From Bin80 sp965261255 (lineage in GTDB: Bacteria > Bacteroidota > Rhodothermia > Rhodothermales > Bin80), in assembly GCA_965261255.1 (NCBI GenBank), contig CBDHCQ010000004.1, positions 3,534,001-3,598,000 of the forward strand: a DNA stretch of 64,000 nt, read 5' to 3'. Below, piece after piece: positions 54,052-63,150 of this stretch; positions within the stretch are counted from its first letter, which is position 1; every line of letters begins with the position of its first letter. The notes under the pieces are model-generated. The model saw only the letters and a program-made list of their open reading frames with translations. It did not search any database and was not told the DNA's origin. Position numbers and translations under genes: made by a program.

Positions 54052-55620
54052 ATGATGAAGCTCCAAAGCATAGCCGCTCCTAACACTCAAGACAAGGACT
54101 TTGAACGTCGGCTTCGCCCCCGCAGACTGAAGGAGTTTATAGGACAGGAGAAAATCAAGAGCAATCTCAAGATATTTGTGCGGGCTGCTCTGGAACGGGG
54201 CGAAAGCCTTGATCATGTACTATTATCCGGCCCTCCAGGACTAGGCAAGTGTGTAACGGCGGATACACGAGTACAGACTCCCCAGGGCCGCGTGCCTATG
54301 GGGCGCCTGATTCCAACCAATCTTAGTCCTGGTGAATGCAGAAACCACACCGTAACAGTCATTGGAGCACTTGGTGCAGAGCGCACCTCACATGTGTATG
54401 CTAGCGGATCCGGTCCCACAATTCGTCTTTTTACAAACTGCGGACGATCTGTGGAGGGTACCCCAGCGCATCCTGTACTGGCAGAAAGCCAAGGGTATAT
54501 GACCTGGCGACCGCTCGGATCACTTGAGCTCGGAGACCGGGTTTTGGCATTACAGGAAGAATCTGTTCAGGTGTCCGCCGAAAGCGGAGATTACCAGGTA
54601 ATCCGGTTTACAAAGCAGGACTGGATTGCCCTGGAAGCATCAAGTGAAAACAGACCAAAAGCAACTGGGGATTTTAAGTGGAGTACAGTCACGCGACTCG
54701 AGCGTGCGGAGGCAGAAACGTTCGACTTTGTAGTTCCAGGCTCACATTCGTTCATCGGTAACGGGTTCTGCAATCATAACACGACGCTGGGACACATTAT
54801 CGCAGAGGAAATGGGGGCCGGCATTACCACCTCGTCTGGTCCAGTACTGGATAAACCCGCAGATCTGGCAGGTATTCTGACCAAATTGAAGGAAGGGGAT
54901 GTTCTTTTCATTGACGAAATGCACCGGCTATCGCCAGTGGTGGAAGAGTATCTATATTCAGCTATGGAGGACTACTACATTGACATTGTCATTGACAGTG
55001 GCCCGAATGCACGGAGCGTGAAGATCCCATTACCTAGGTTTACAATGGTGGGAGTAACGACACGAAAGGGGTTGTTGACCGCCCCTCTGCGCAACAGATT
55101 TGGAATAGATTTTCGGTATGATTATTATAGCGCTGAGTTGCTTCAGGCCATTCTTACACGCTCGGCGGGAATCTTGGGGGTTCTGATTGAAGAGGAGGGC
55201 GCTTACGAAATTGCACGTCGTAGCCGGGGGACTCCCCGTATAGCCAATCGGTTACTGCGCCGTGCCCGTGATTTTGCGCAGGTGGAGGGAGATGGCCGTA
55301 TAAGTCTTAAGACGGCAGATCGCGCGCTGACAGCAATGGATGTGGATGCCGAAGGTTTGGACAACATGGATACGCGTATACTGCTCAGTCTTATTGACAA
55401 GTTCAATGGTGGGCCCGCTGGACTCTCAACACTGTCCGTGTCGGTTGGGGAAGAGTCGGGAACGATTGAAGAGGTTTATGAACCGTATCTGATACAAGAG
55501 GGATATATGCAACGTACGCCGCGTGGGCGTGTAGCAACCAAACGGGCATTTATACATTTTGGAAGAAAAATCCCCAGTGAAATGCAAACAATATTTGATA
55601 CTGGAGACAAAGAAGAATGA
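54052..55620 (+). CDS. ruvB: Holliday junction helicase RuvB with an in-frame intein
   Basis: AAA+ motor of the RuvABC complex, which drives branch migration. The 522-residue frame is a 345-residue RuvB (extein) interrupted by a 177-residue intein. Extein landmarks: RLRPRRLKEFIGQEKIKSNL, Walker A GPPGLGK-TT (split by the intein), Walker B VLFIDEMHRLS, sensor motif RFTMVGVTTRKGLLTAPLRN, and the winged-helix end RTPRGRVATKRAFIHFG. After splicing the sequence is a normal-length RuvB. The start is at one of two adjacent ATGs. Confidence 0.97.
   Translation: MMKLQSIAAPNTQDKDFERRLRPRRLKEFIGQEKIKSNLKIFVRAALERGESLDHVLLSGPPGLGKCVTADTRVQTPQGRVPMGRLIPTNLSPGECRNHTVTVIGALGAERTSHVYASGSGPTIRLFTNCGRSVEGTPAHPVLAESQGYMTWRPLGSLELGDRVLALQEESVQVSAESGDYQVIRFTKQDWIALEASSENRPKATGDFKWSTVTRLERAEAETFDFVVPGSHSFIGNGFCNHNTTLGHIIAEEMGAGITTSSGPVLDKPADLAGILTKLKEGDVLFIDEMHRLSPVVEEYLYSAMEDYYIDIVIDSGPNARSVKIPLPRFTMVGVTTRKGLLTAPLRNRFGIDFRYDYYSAELLQAILTRSAGILGVLIEEEGAYEIARRSRGTPRIANRLLRRARDFAQVEGDGRISLKTADRALTAMDVDAEGLDNMDTRILLSLIDKFNGGPAGLSTLSVSVGEESGTIEEVYEPYLIQEGYMQRTPRGRVATKRAFIHFGRKIPSEMQTIFDTGDKEE
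54250..54780 (+). other. Mini-intein in RuvB Walker A motif
   Basis: Protein-splicing element of 177 residues. It begins with Cys1 directly after GPPGLGK (CVTADTRVQTPQG), has block B GTPAHPVL with the expected Thr and His, and ends FIGNGFCNHN with penultimate His and final Asn; the next extein residue is Thr. There is no room for a LAGLIDADG homing endonuclease, so it is a mini-intein. Insertion in the nucleotide-binding loop means RuvB is inactive until splicing. Confidence 0.95.
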
Positions 55621-55721
55621 AACAAGTCCTGATACCTTTGCTACTGTTCGTGGCAGCCTGTACGGTCGAGCGCCCTCTTGAGATTGCTTGCGCAGAAGGA
55701 AATGATGGATCACATATCTAA
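55617..55721 (+). CDS. 34-residue lipoprotein overlapping the ruvB stop
   Basis: ATG at 55617 overlaps the ruvB TGA (ATGA), so translation is probably coupled. The peptide has a short signal (LIPLLLFVAAC) with a lipobox Cys, then about 19 residues. It resembles entericidin-size lipoproteins in plan. No family assignment. Confidence 0.55.
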   Translation: MKQVLIPLLLFVAACTVERPLEIACAEGNDGSHI

Positions 55722-55759
55722 TTCTGTGAATGGCAGGATCTGGAAAATCGTTCACAATG

Positions 55760-58711
55760 GATCTTGAGTTGTTGATGCCGAGCGATGATCGAGCACTGAC
55801 AGATTTTCTGAATGTGCTGCGTAAGGAAAGTCAGGGGGAGGTTCGAACTGACGATTACAGCCGTGCACTTTACAGCACGGACGCCAGTATTTACCAGGTG
55901 ATGCCGCATGGTGTCTTTTTCCCGGCTTCACGGGAGGATGTACATGCTGCGGTTACGCTCTCGGCAGAATTTGGTGTTCCTCTGCTTCCTCGTACTGGTG
56001 GCAGCAGTCTTGCTGGTCAGGCGGTTTCGGAGGCCCTGGTGATGGATTTTACCCGTCACTTGAGTCGAATACTGGAGGTCAATGAGGCTGAGGGTTGGGT
56101 ACGTGCTGAACCTGGTCTAGTGCTTGACCGGCTAAACAAAAATCTGGAGTCTAGCGGATTACAGTTTGGTCCTGATCCGGCCAGCAGCAACCGTGCGGCA
56201 TTGGGCGGAATTGTGAGCAACAATTCAACCGGAAGTCACTCCATTTGCTACGGGATGACCGCCGATCATGTCCATAGCATGAACGTTGTGCTGAGTGATG
56301 GTACACAGGTACATCTGGGGCCGTTGGAGGCCGAGGCACTTGAGCAGAAATCAAAGCTCAGTGGTCTGGAAGGCAGCCTGTATCGGGGAATGTTGGAGCT
56401 TACGCGATCATCTGATAACCGTAAGGCCATTCTTGAAGGGACGCCTCGTCACTGGCGGAGGTGTGGTGGCTACAACCTTGATCGGTTCATTGGCGACGGT
56501 CCGTCTTTCAAAGTACCCCAGGACGACCGCTTTAATCTGGCAAAACTGGTGTGCGGAGCGGAGGGAGGCTTGGCGGTTATTCAGGATGTGACGCTGAACC
56601 TAGTCCCCGTCCCGACTGCGCGCGCGTTGGCAATTGTCCAATTTGGCAGCACGCCGGAGGCGCTTAGGCGCGTTCCAGACATTCTGGAGGCCAATCCCAG
56701 TGCGGTAGAGTTGCTGGATAACCTGGGTCTGCAGTTGTGCAGGGAGGTGCCCAAGTACGCGCGGCTGCTACAAACTTTTATTGAAGGGAATCCAGATTGT
56801 ATTCTGATTACGGAGTTTTACGGAGATAGCAAGGCGGAGCTGCGCTCAAAAATCGAGAAATTGCGCACACTCCTTGTTAGGCGAGGACATAAAGGGGGCG
56901 TGCTGCCAGTCCTAGACCCGGCCCGACAGGTGAATGTGTGGACGGTCCGCAAGGTAGGGTTGGGGTTGTTGATGAGTATCAAGGGAGACCACAAGCCAAT
57001 CCCCTTTATTGAGGACGCAGCAGTTCCAACCGAACACTTGGCGGAGTACGTACAAAAAGTTGATGGCTTTTGTACGGAAAGGGGGACACGCGTGGCCTAT
57101 TACGCGCACGCAAGTGCAGGCTGCATCCATATTCGTCCGTTGATCAATGCAAAAGTGGCCACAGAAGTGGCCAAGATCCCCGAGATCATTGATTTTTCGG
57201 TGGAGCTATTGCAGGGTTACGGAGGCGCACTTTCCAGTGAGCACGGGGATGGGCGGGCGCGCAGTTGGATAAATGAGCGGTTCTTCGGGCCGGATCTGTA
57301 CCGGTTGTATCGGGAGGTGAAGGAGATGTGGGATCCCCGAGGGTTACTGAACCCTGGCGTGGTTGTGGATGCTCCCCTGGCGACCGAAAATTTGCGCTAT
57401 GGCGCAAACTACGAGGTGGTGCCGCTGGAACTGAACCTGGATTTCAGCGCGGAGCATGGTTTTGATCGGGCGATTGAAATGTGTAACGGGGCCGGAATTT
57501 GCCGCAAAGACACAACGGGGGTCATGTGTCCCAGCTTTATGGCTACCCGTGAAGAGGAGCACAGTACTCGGGGGCGTGCCAATGCATTAAGAGCTGCGCT
57601 TTCGGGGGTTCTGCCTCACGAGGAACTGACAAGTGCACGCATGTATGAGGTCATGGATCTGTGCGTGGAATGCAAGGCGTGTAAGTCTGAGTGTCCCTCG
57701 TCCGTAGACATGGCCAAGATCAAGTTTGAGTTTTTGGCGCAATATCATGCCAAACACGGTACGCCGCTGCGAACGCGTCTGTTTGGAGATATCGCAAAAT
57801 TTTCCCGTTTGGCCAGTGGAGCTCTCGCGCCTCCGATAAATGGGATTTTGAGCAGTATGCCAGTGCGGTTTGCTCTTGACCGTGGATTGGGCATTTCCCG
57901 ACAGCGCAAGTTGCCGGCTTTTGCCCGGAAATCTTTCACCAAGTGGTTCAAACAGCGACCACAGCGCGCCCAGGAAAGGGAACGTGTTGTGCTCTTCAAT
58001 GACACGTTCAACACATATAACGAGCCGCATGTAGCGATAGCCGCGGTAGAGGTGCTTGAGGCGGCTGGCTTTGAGGTCATAATTCCGGGGCACCGCTGCT
58101 GCGGGCGGCCGCTCATTTCGAAGGGAATGGTAAAGAAGGCGCGTGCTGCAGCAAGGGATACGGTGGCGCGACTGGCGCCGTATGCAAGAGCGGGGCTACC
58201 GATCATAGGCTTAGAGCCGAGTTGCCTGTTGTCAATGCGCGACGAATACCTGTATTTATTGCCTGAAAGCAGGGAAGCACGGGAGGTTGCGCATCAGGCG
58301 GTGCTTTTTGACGAATTTGTGGCCCGTCTCGCGGAAGAGAAAAGATTATCGCTCTCCTTCACTGATGCGGAGCGCGAGATCCTGCTGCATGGTCATTGCC
58401 ACCAGCGTGCACTTGCAGGTACGGAATCAACATTGAAAATCCTGGCACTCCCAGAAAACTACCATGCGCGCGAAGTTGACACCAGTTGTTGCGGAATGGC
58501 AGGCTCCTTCGGTTATGAAAAGGAGCACTATGAAATATCTCGAAAGATGGCTGAGCGCCGACTGGCACCTATGATGCGCAACACCGGTGCCGACGCAATA
58601 ATTGCGGCGCCAGGCACCAGTTGTCGCCATCAACTGCAGCACTGCGGCATCACGCGCCCCCTACACCCGGCAGAGGTGCTTCGGGACGCAATGCTCCAGA
58701 ACGCGTCCTGA
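55760..58711 (+). CDS. FAD-binding and Fe-S oxidoreductase (GlcD/YdiJ type)
   Basis: A protein of about 983 residues fusing a D-lactate-dehydrogenase-like FAD domain (PCMH type: LLPRTGGSSLAGQAV, SNRAALGGIVSNNSTG) with C-terminal Fe-S and CCG domains. A 4Fe-4S motif is in CVECKACKSECPSS and the CCG-type repeats are HRCCGRPLIS and TSCCGMAGSFGYE. The plan matches E. coli YdiJ and fused GlcD-GlcF proteins, which oxidise 2-hydroxy acids such as lactate, glycolate or 2-hydroxyglutarate and feed electrons to the respiratory chain. The exact substrate is not determined. ATG 55760 has GGAAAA upstream and is preferred to 55730. Confidence 0.85.
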   Translation, partial: DLELLMPSDDRALTDFLNVLRKESQGEVRTDDYSRALYSTDASIYQVMPHGVFFPASREDVHAAVTLSAEFGVPLLPRTGGSSLAGQAVSEALVMDFTRHLSRILEVNEAEGWVRAEPGLVLDRLNKNLESSGLQFGPDPASSNRAALGGIVSNNSTGSHSICYGMTADHVHSMNVVLSDGTQVHLGPLEAEALEQKSKLSGLEGSLYRGMLELTRSSDNRKAILEGTPRHWRRCGGYNLDRFIGDGPSFKVPQDDRFNLAKLVCGAEGGLAVIQDVTLNLVPVPTARALAIVQFGSTPEALRRVPDILEANPSAVELLDNLGLQLCREVPKYARLLQTFIEGNPDCILITEFYGDSKAELRSKIEKLRTLLVRRGHKGGVLPVLDPARQVNVWTVRKVGLGLLMSIKGDHKPIPFIEDAAVPTEHLAEYVQKVDGFCTERGTRVAYYAHASAGCIHIRPLINAKVATEVAKIPEIIDFSVELLQGYGGALSSEHGDGRARSWINERFFGPDLYRLYREVKEMWDPRGLLNPGVVVDAPLATENLRYGANYEVVPLELNLDFSAEHGFDRAIEMCNGAGICRKDTTGVMCPSFMATREEEHSTRGRANALRAALSGVLPHEELTSARMYEVMDLCVECKACKSECPSSVDMAKIKFEFLAQYHAKHGTPLRTRLFGDIAKFSRLASGALAPPINGILSSMPVRFALDRGLGISRQRKLPAFARKSFTKWFKQRPQRAQERERVVLFNDTFNTYNEPHVAIAAVEVLEAAGFEVIIPGHRCCGRPLISKGMVKKARAAARDTVARLAPYARAGLPIIGLEPSCLLSMRDEYLYLLPESREAREVAHQAVLFDEFVARLAEEKRLSLSFTDAEREILLHGHCHQRALAGTESTLKILALPENYHAREVDTSCCGMAGSFGYEKEHYEISRKMAERRLAPMMRNTGADAIIAAPGTSCRHQLQHCGITRPLHPAEVLRDAMLQNAS

Positions 58712-58728
58712 CTTTTCGTGTACCTCGA

Positions 58729-60180
58729 TCAGTGGCTGCCGAGCTTTTCGGCTTGATAGCCGCCAGCACGAAGATCTTTCAGGAGTAGAAATCCAAAGAC
58801 TACGATCAGTATAATTCCGAAGGGTGCGAGTGTACGGAAGGAGCGTCGACCGCCCTCATTGTCGGCGGGGTTCAGTTCATCCTGTGCGCGTCCTACGGTC
58901 TCTGATTCGACACCGGATCCGCTGACGGACCTTAGTGCCTGCATTGTGCTGCCGCGCGGCAATTCGCCATCGGTTTCGTACGCTGCCAGCACATTCGCCA
59001 CGGTGGAATTGACGCCCATGATGTCAGCTTCCTGAGGTCCGGCATTTTCCGCAATAGCAGGGAATTCCGCATTAACATCCTCAAATATCTGGATGACAGT
59101 CCCACTGTCAAGTGTGTCATGTCCTCTATCATCGGCTATGTCACCCAGCCAAGGCGTTACAAAGAAGGACGCAAGCATTCCTACGGCCCCCATGACCCCG
59201 AGACCCAGCGCACCACTTTTTGGATTCCGTTCAGAAACATAGCCCAGCATGGTCGGCCAGAAGTAGGCTATTCCGGCTGCCCAAATCGCGGCGGTCAGAA
59301 AAGCCATCAAGGTTGTCTCCGCCATGCTGAACAGGAAAAGACCTAATGTGGCTAATACTGCACTTCCGAACAGGATGCCCGTCGGTGTGAGGGCCTTGAC
59401 CACCGGGCCGGCAAGTAAGCGGAGTGTACCCATGATGCCAAATACAAACCCGAACACGAGCAAGCCATTAATTCCTCCTGCCTGAAGAACAGAGGGGACC
59501 CAACTTGAGGGTGGAAGCTCCATAGATGCTGTGAGCAACATCATAGGCATCATGATGAGCATTATAGGAGCGAAGAGAGCTTTGAATGACTCTCCCACAG
59601 ATATGCCCGCAGAGACTCCTTCCGTTTGTGGAAAGGGGGCGGTGAACATCATGAGGCCATAACCCAGTGCAGGCACCAGAACCAGTATGAGCTGCGAGCG
59701 CCATCCGGCTCCGAGTTGTGCAAAGATGAAGGTCAGGAGGATGGCTGCGATCAGATTTCCGTATGGAAACCACATGTGAAAGTGGTTCAGTTTGGAGGTT
59801 TTGTTATCTGGATAGAGCGCAGCAACGAGCGGGTTGCACCCAGCCTCAACCAATCCCGCCCCAAGCCCGGCGCAAAGAGAGCCGGCGACAGCCGGCACAT
59901 AGCCTTGGGCTGTCATGATCAGGATGGCGCCGGCCACATGGCCAACAAATGCTCCTCGTACGATCCATCGCATTCCGATCACATCGCAAAGCGGAGAAAA
60001 AATAGCTTGGCTGACAGTAAAGCCGATAAAAAACACACCGGTGAAAACACCGAGTTGTGCATTCGTGAGAATGAACTCTGATTTTACGGAGAAAGCAATT
60101 CCGGCAATGACTGTGAAAGCGAATGCTGTTGTCAGCAGAGCAAGGCAGCTGCCGTAAAAGAGGCGTTTGCGACTAATCAT
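58729..60180 (-). CDS. MFS transporter, FucP (fucose/sugar:H+) type
   Basis: A 483-residue, 12-helix major facilitator of the FHS (FucP) group, which imports sugars with protons. It starts near LFYGSCLALLTTAFAFTVIA and carries a VEAGCNPLVAALYPDNKT segment typical of this group. An insert of about 90 polar residues (around VNAEFPAIAENAGPQEADI) precedes the last helix. It is convergent with the FAD/Fe-S gene, with 17 bases between the stops. Confidence 0.82.
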   Translation of the reverse strand: MISRKRLFYGSCLALLTTAFAFTVIAGIAFSVKSEFILTNAQLGVFTGVFFIGFTVSQAIFSPLCDVIGMRWIVRGAFVGHVAGAILIMTAQGYVPAVAGSLCAGLGAGLVEAGCNPLVAALYPDNKTSKLNHFHMWFPYGNLIAAILLTFIFAQLGAGWRSQLILVLVPALGYGLMMFTAPFPQTEGVSAGISVGESFKALFAPIMLIMMPMMLLTASMELPPSSWVPSVLQAGGINGLLVFGFVFGIMGTLRLLAGPVVKALTPTGILFGSAVLATLGLFLFSMAETTLMAFLTAAIWAAGIAYFWPTMLGYVSERNPKSGALGLGVMGAVGMLASFFVTPWLGDIADDRGHDTLDSGTVIQIFEDVNAEFPAIAENAGPQEADIMGVNSTVANVLAAYETDGELPRGSTMQALRSVSGSGVESETVGRAQDELNPADNEGGRRSFRTLAPFGIILIVVFGFLLLKDLRAGGYQAEKLGSH

Positions 60181-60996
60181 TTAAGCAGGCGAAGTTTGGT
60201 TGGTTCTGGATTAGTTGGTAAAAAGGCGTACCGACATAGAATATACAATGGAGATCTTGTACATGTGCGGGCTATCCAGACTGCGAGACATCTTCGGGTA
60301 TGAGCGAAAATCGGCATTTTGAACGATGAAGGAAGCGAGCGGAACAGTACTTTTCAGATGAGTAGTCGCAGGTGAAAAAAGTTAGTGAGGCCGAAAATCT
60401 GGCGGGGACGGATTGGAAAGCTCACCCGCGAAGTCGCCTTTGACAGCACCACCACCTGAGCACAGTCTCAGAAACTCATCGGCAACCAAGCCAAAATCCA
60501 AATCCGACCCGATGACATTGTCGTCACGCTATCCCGGCGGCCAATAATTCCTACCTCTTGGCTGCTGGCTATATGGAGGCCAACGATCCCATCACATGAC
60601 TCAATAACTGTGAACTTCAGACGTGAACGCGATAGAAACAGTATGCCAAAAAGCCCCCAAATTTCAAGGTTGGGAATTCAAGCTAGGTATCCAACACGAG
60701 AAAATGCCCATAGAGACTCATTAAGCAATAAAAGCTTCAGTTCAGTGAGTTTCGCAAGAAGCTCGCCAATGACCTAATTAGTGTGGAACCTATGGAAGTA
60801 TAAGCGCACCGGTAACAGAGGCTTCACATGGTCTCATAACCTTTAACGGCGAATACCTGATGAAACAGCTATGCCTGCTCTTTTATGGGCAAACTTTGAC
60901 TTAACACAATTTCGATGCTCTATAACAGGAATGTTTCAATGAAACAATTGTCGTTAAGAAAATCCTTTCGCTATGAAATACTAGGAGGTCAGAGAA
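60181..60996. other. Intergenic region with degraded coding sequence
   Basis: About 800 bases with no intact gene. On plus, about 60425-60600, reading frames broken by stops and a shift give coding-like words (KIQIRPDDIVVTLSRRP), which look like the remnant of a transposase or similar gene, but no family can be named. The right part is more AT-rich and holds the leader of the flavoprotein gene, with AGGAGG at 60983-60988. Confidence 0.5.
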
Positions 60997-62116
60997 ATGA
61001 GACAATTTGACGTTGTTATTGTCGGAGCCGGTCCGGCAGGGATAGGGATTGCTGTTATGCTTAAAGATTTAGGCATAAAGCGAATGGTTGTTCTAGATAG
61101 AGAAGAAGTCGGTGCGACTTTCGATCAATGGCCGAAGGAAATGCAATTCATAACCCCTTCATTTACAACTAACTTTTATGGTCATCTTGACCTTAATTCG
61201 GTTGTATCTGGTACCTCGCCAGCATACATGCTTCGAAGGGAACACCCTACCGGCAAGGAGTATGCGCGGTACTTGAGAGAAGTATCAGAATATTTTGATT
61301 TGCCAGTTGTTGAGCGTATGAATGTGGAGAAGGTACTTCGTTCTGGAGGCTTCTTCAAGGTTCATATTACTGGGGGACAAACGATAGAGTCACGTTTTTT
61401 GATTTGGGCGGGCGGGGAATTTCAGTACCCGAATATAAATTCTGTTTCAGGTGCCGAATTGTGTTTGCATAACAGCCGAGTGAAAAGCTGGGAATATGTT
61501 AAAGGCGAAGAATTTTATATCATCGGCGGTTTTGAGAGCGGCATTGATGCAGCCGTCCATTTGAGTCGATTGGGTAAAAAGGTTCGTGTGCTAGACCGCA
61601 ATAGGCGTTGGGGCAAAGAAACAACTGACCCAAGCGAAAACTTATCGCCTTTTACGTTCGAGAGATTGAAGCAGGAAATGAGTCATAGACGGATTGAACT
61701 TGTTGGTAAATCCCCGGTCCGGGGAATAAGGTTGGCACAGGACAAGTATTTGATTTATGTCAGAGGCAAATCATTTCCCTATCAAAGTGCTACACCTCCC
61801 ATTTTGGCAACAGGATTTAAGAGTAGTCTAGTCGTAATTAAGGAGTTGTTTGATTGGGAGGAGGAAAAAGCTTACTGTCTGCTGAATGAGCACGATGAAT
61901 CAACCAAAACTCCTGGATTGTTTCTGGTTGGTCCGCAGGTTCGCCATGATGATCTCATTTTCTGTTTTATTTATAAGTATCGGCAGAGGTTTGGTGTTGT
62001 CGCTAATGCAATTTGGAAAACGATTGGGCAAGGATACAGCATCGCTTGAGTCATATCGTAGTGAAGGGCTCTACCTGGATGATTTGAGCTGTTGCGGAAA
62101 TGAGTGTGTTTGCTGA
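60997..62116 (+). pseudogene. FAD-dependent NAD(P)-binding oxidoreductase, frameshifted near the 3' end
   Basis: Flavoprotein with an N-terminal FAD motif (DVVIVGAGPAGIGIAVML) and a second dinucleotide site (EFYIIGGFESGIDAAVHLSR), resembling the YpdA/flavin-monooxygenase group. As read it ends at 62049 after WKTIGQGYSIA. The +1 frame continues from the AAAA run at 62017-62020 as RLGKDTASLESYRSEGLY and then DDLSCCGNECVC, and stops at 62116 in a TGATG overlap with the next gene. The second tail is the likely ancestral C-terminus, so one extra A has broken the gene, or there is a slippage site or a sequencing error. A perfect AGGAGG 8 bases before the ATG and low GC set it apart from its neighbours and suggest transfer. 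Confidence 0.75.
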
Positions 62117-62334
62117 TGCGAGAAGAATTAGTTCAGAAAGAAATCAAGACCAGTATCAGCGTACAATGGTTATGTCAATTGATTGCCAGCTTGTCTTGGT
62201 TCGCTGCCGTTATTGTTTACGGATCATTTGAATTAGGTGATTGCCTGCAATTGTTAGCTGCATCCGCGTGGACCGTATCCAACATTGTCAACTACTTTAC
62301 TAAACGGAATCGTGTCCTAAGCCGAGGCATGTGA
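62116..62334 (+). CDS. Small two-helix membrane protein
   Basis: A 72-residue protein with two hydrophobic segments (WLCQLIASLSWFAAVIVYG and LQLLAASAWTVSNIVNYF) and a basic end. The ATG at 62116 overlaps the TGA of the shifted flavoprotein frame, which implies translational coupling and the same transferred unit. No family recognised. Confidence 0.6.
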   Translation: MREELVQKEIKTSISVQWLCQLIASLSWFAAVIVYGSFELGDCLQLLAASAWTVSNIVNYFTKRNRVLSRGM

Positions 62335-62565
62335 CGGCGGAGATAGAGACTAGTGTCACCAGAAGTGGCTTTTTGCGCACACGACGTCTTTAAGTTTGGA
62401 ACTCTTGAACAATGATGCGGCTGGTGGCCACGAAAGTACACGGGTTGTTGGATCCAGGTGAAGACCTAGGATATCTCATCCATCCAGGCAGCGAAACCAC
62501 TGAAGACTCTTCGCGTTAGCTGCCGGGTTAGGTGTTTTTCTGTTCATCAGCTTTCTCAATTGGTC

Positions 62566-63150
62566 ATGCATCGCATCAAAACTCTCACGATCTTTTTCGC
62601 GCTCTTCCTGATTGGAGCCGATTACGTATATGCGCAACGTCCGGCTTCTCCACGTGGTGAAGCCTCGACCCAGATTGGGGAGGCTTGGATAGTTGTTGAC
62701 TATGGACGTCCAATTCTTCGCGGGCGGACAGCAATATTCGGCTCAGGTGAGGAATACGGGACAGCCGTGACAGGCCCTGCTCCGGTTTGGCGTGCAGGAG
62801 CAAATAAATCTACCAGGTTACATACGGAATTGCCCCTTATGATTGGTGGTACGGAAGTTCCTGCCGGTGAATACAGTGTCTTCGTAGAATTGAGCCAGGG
62901 TAGCTGGACATTCATTCTGTCCACGCACGAGGCCAAGGATTCCGGTCGAGCTCCCGGTGATGGATTGTGGGGATCCTACAACTACACGTCGGACAAGGAT
63001 GTAGTGCGTGCTGCTATGACGGTCAGCGCGGTTGATTTCAGCATTGATCAATTCACGATCTCGTTTCTTGATGTGACCGAGGCGGGTGGGACGCTCGCCA
63101 TGGTGTGGGAGCATACTATGGCAACGATACCCTTTACGGTAGCTCAGTAG
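62566..63150 (+). CDS. DUF2911 secreted protein
   Basis: A protein of about 194 residues with a signal peptide (FFALFLIGADYVYAQ) and a DUF2911 domain, recognised by VDYGRPILRGRTAIFG, VWRAGANKSTRL and VPAGEYSVFVE. The family is common in Bacteroidota and its function is unknown. ATG 62566 is preferred to the TTG at 62560. Its 3' end overlaps that of the convergent sulfatase by about 17 bases. Confidence 0.85.
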   Translation: MHRIKTLTIFFALFLIGADYVYAQRPASPRGEASTQIGEAWIVVDYGRPILRGRTAIFGSGEEYGTAVTGPAPVWRAGANKSTRLHTELPLMIGGTEVPAGEYSVFVELSQGSWTFILSTHEAKDSGRAPGDGLWGSYNYTSDKDVVRAAMTVSAVDFSIDQFTISFLDVTEAGGTLAMVWEHTMATIPFTVAQ

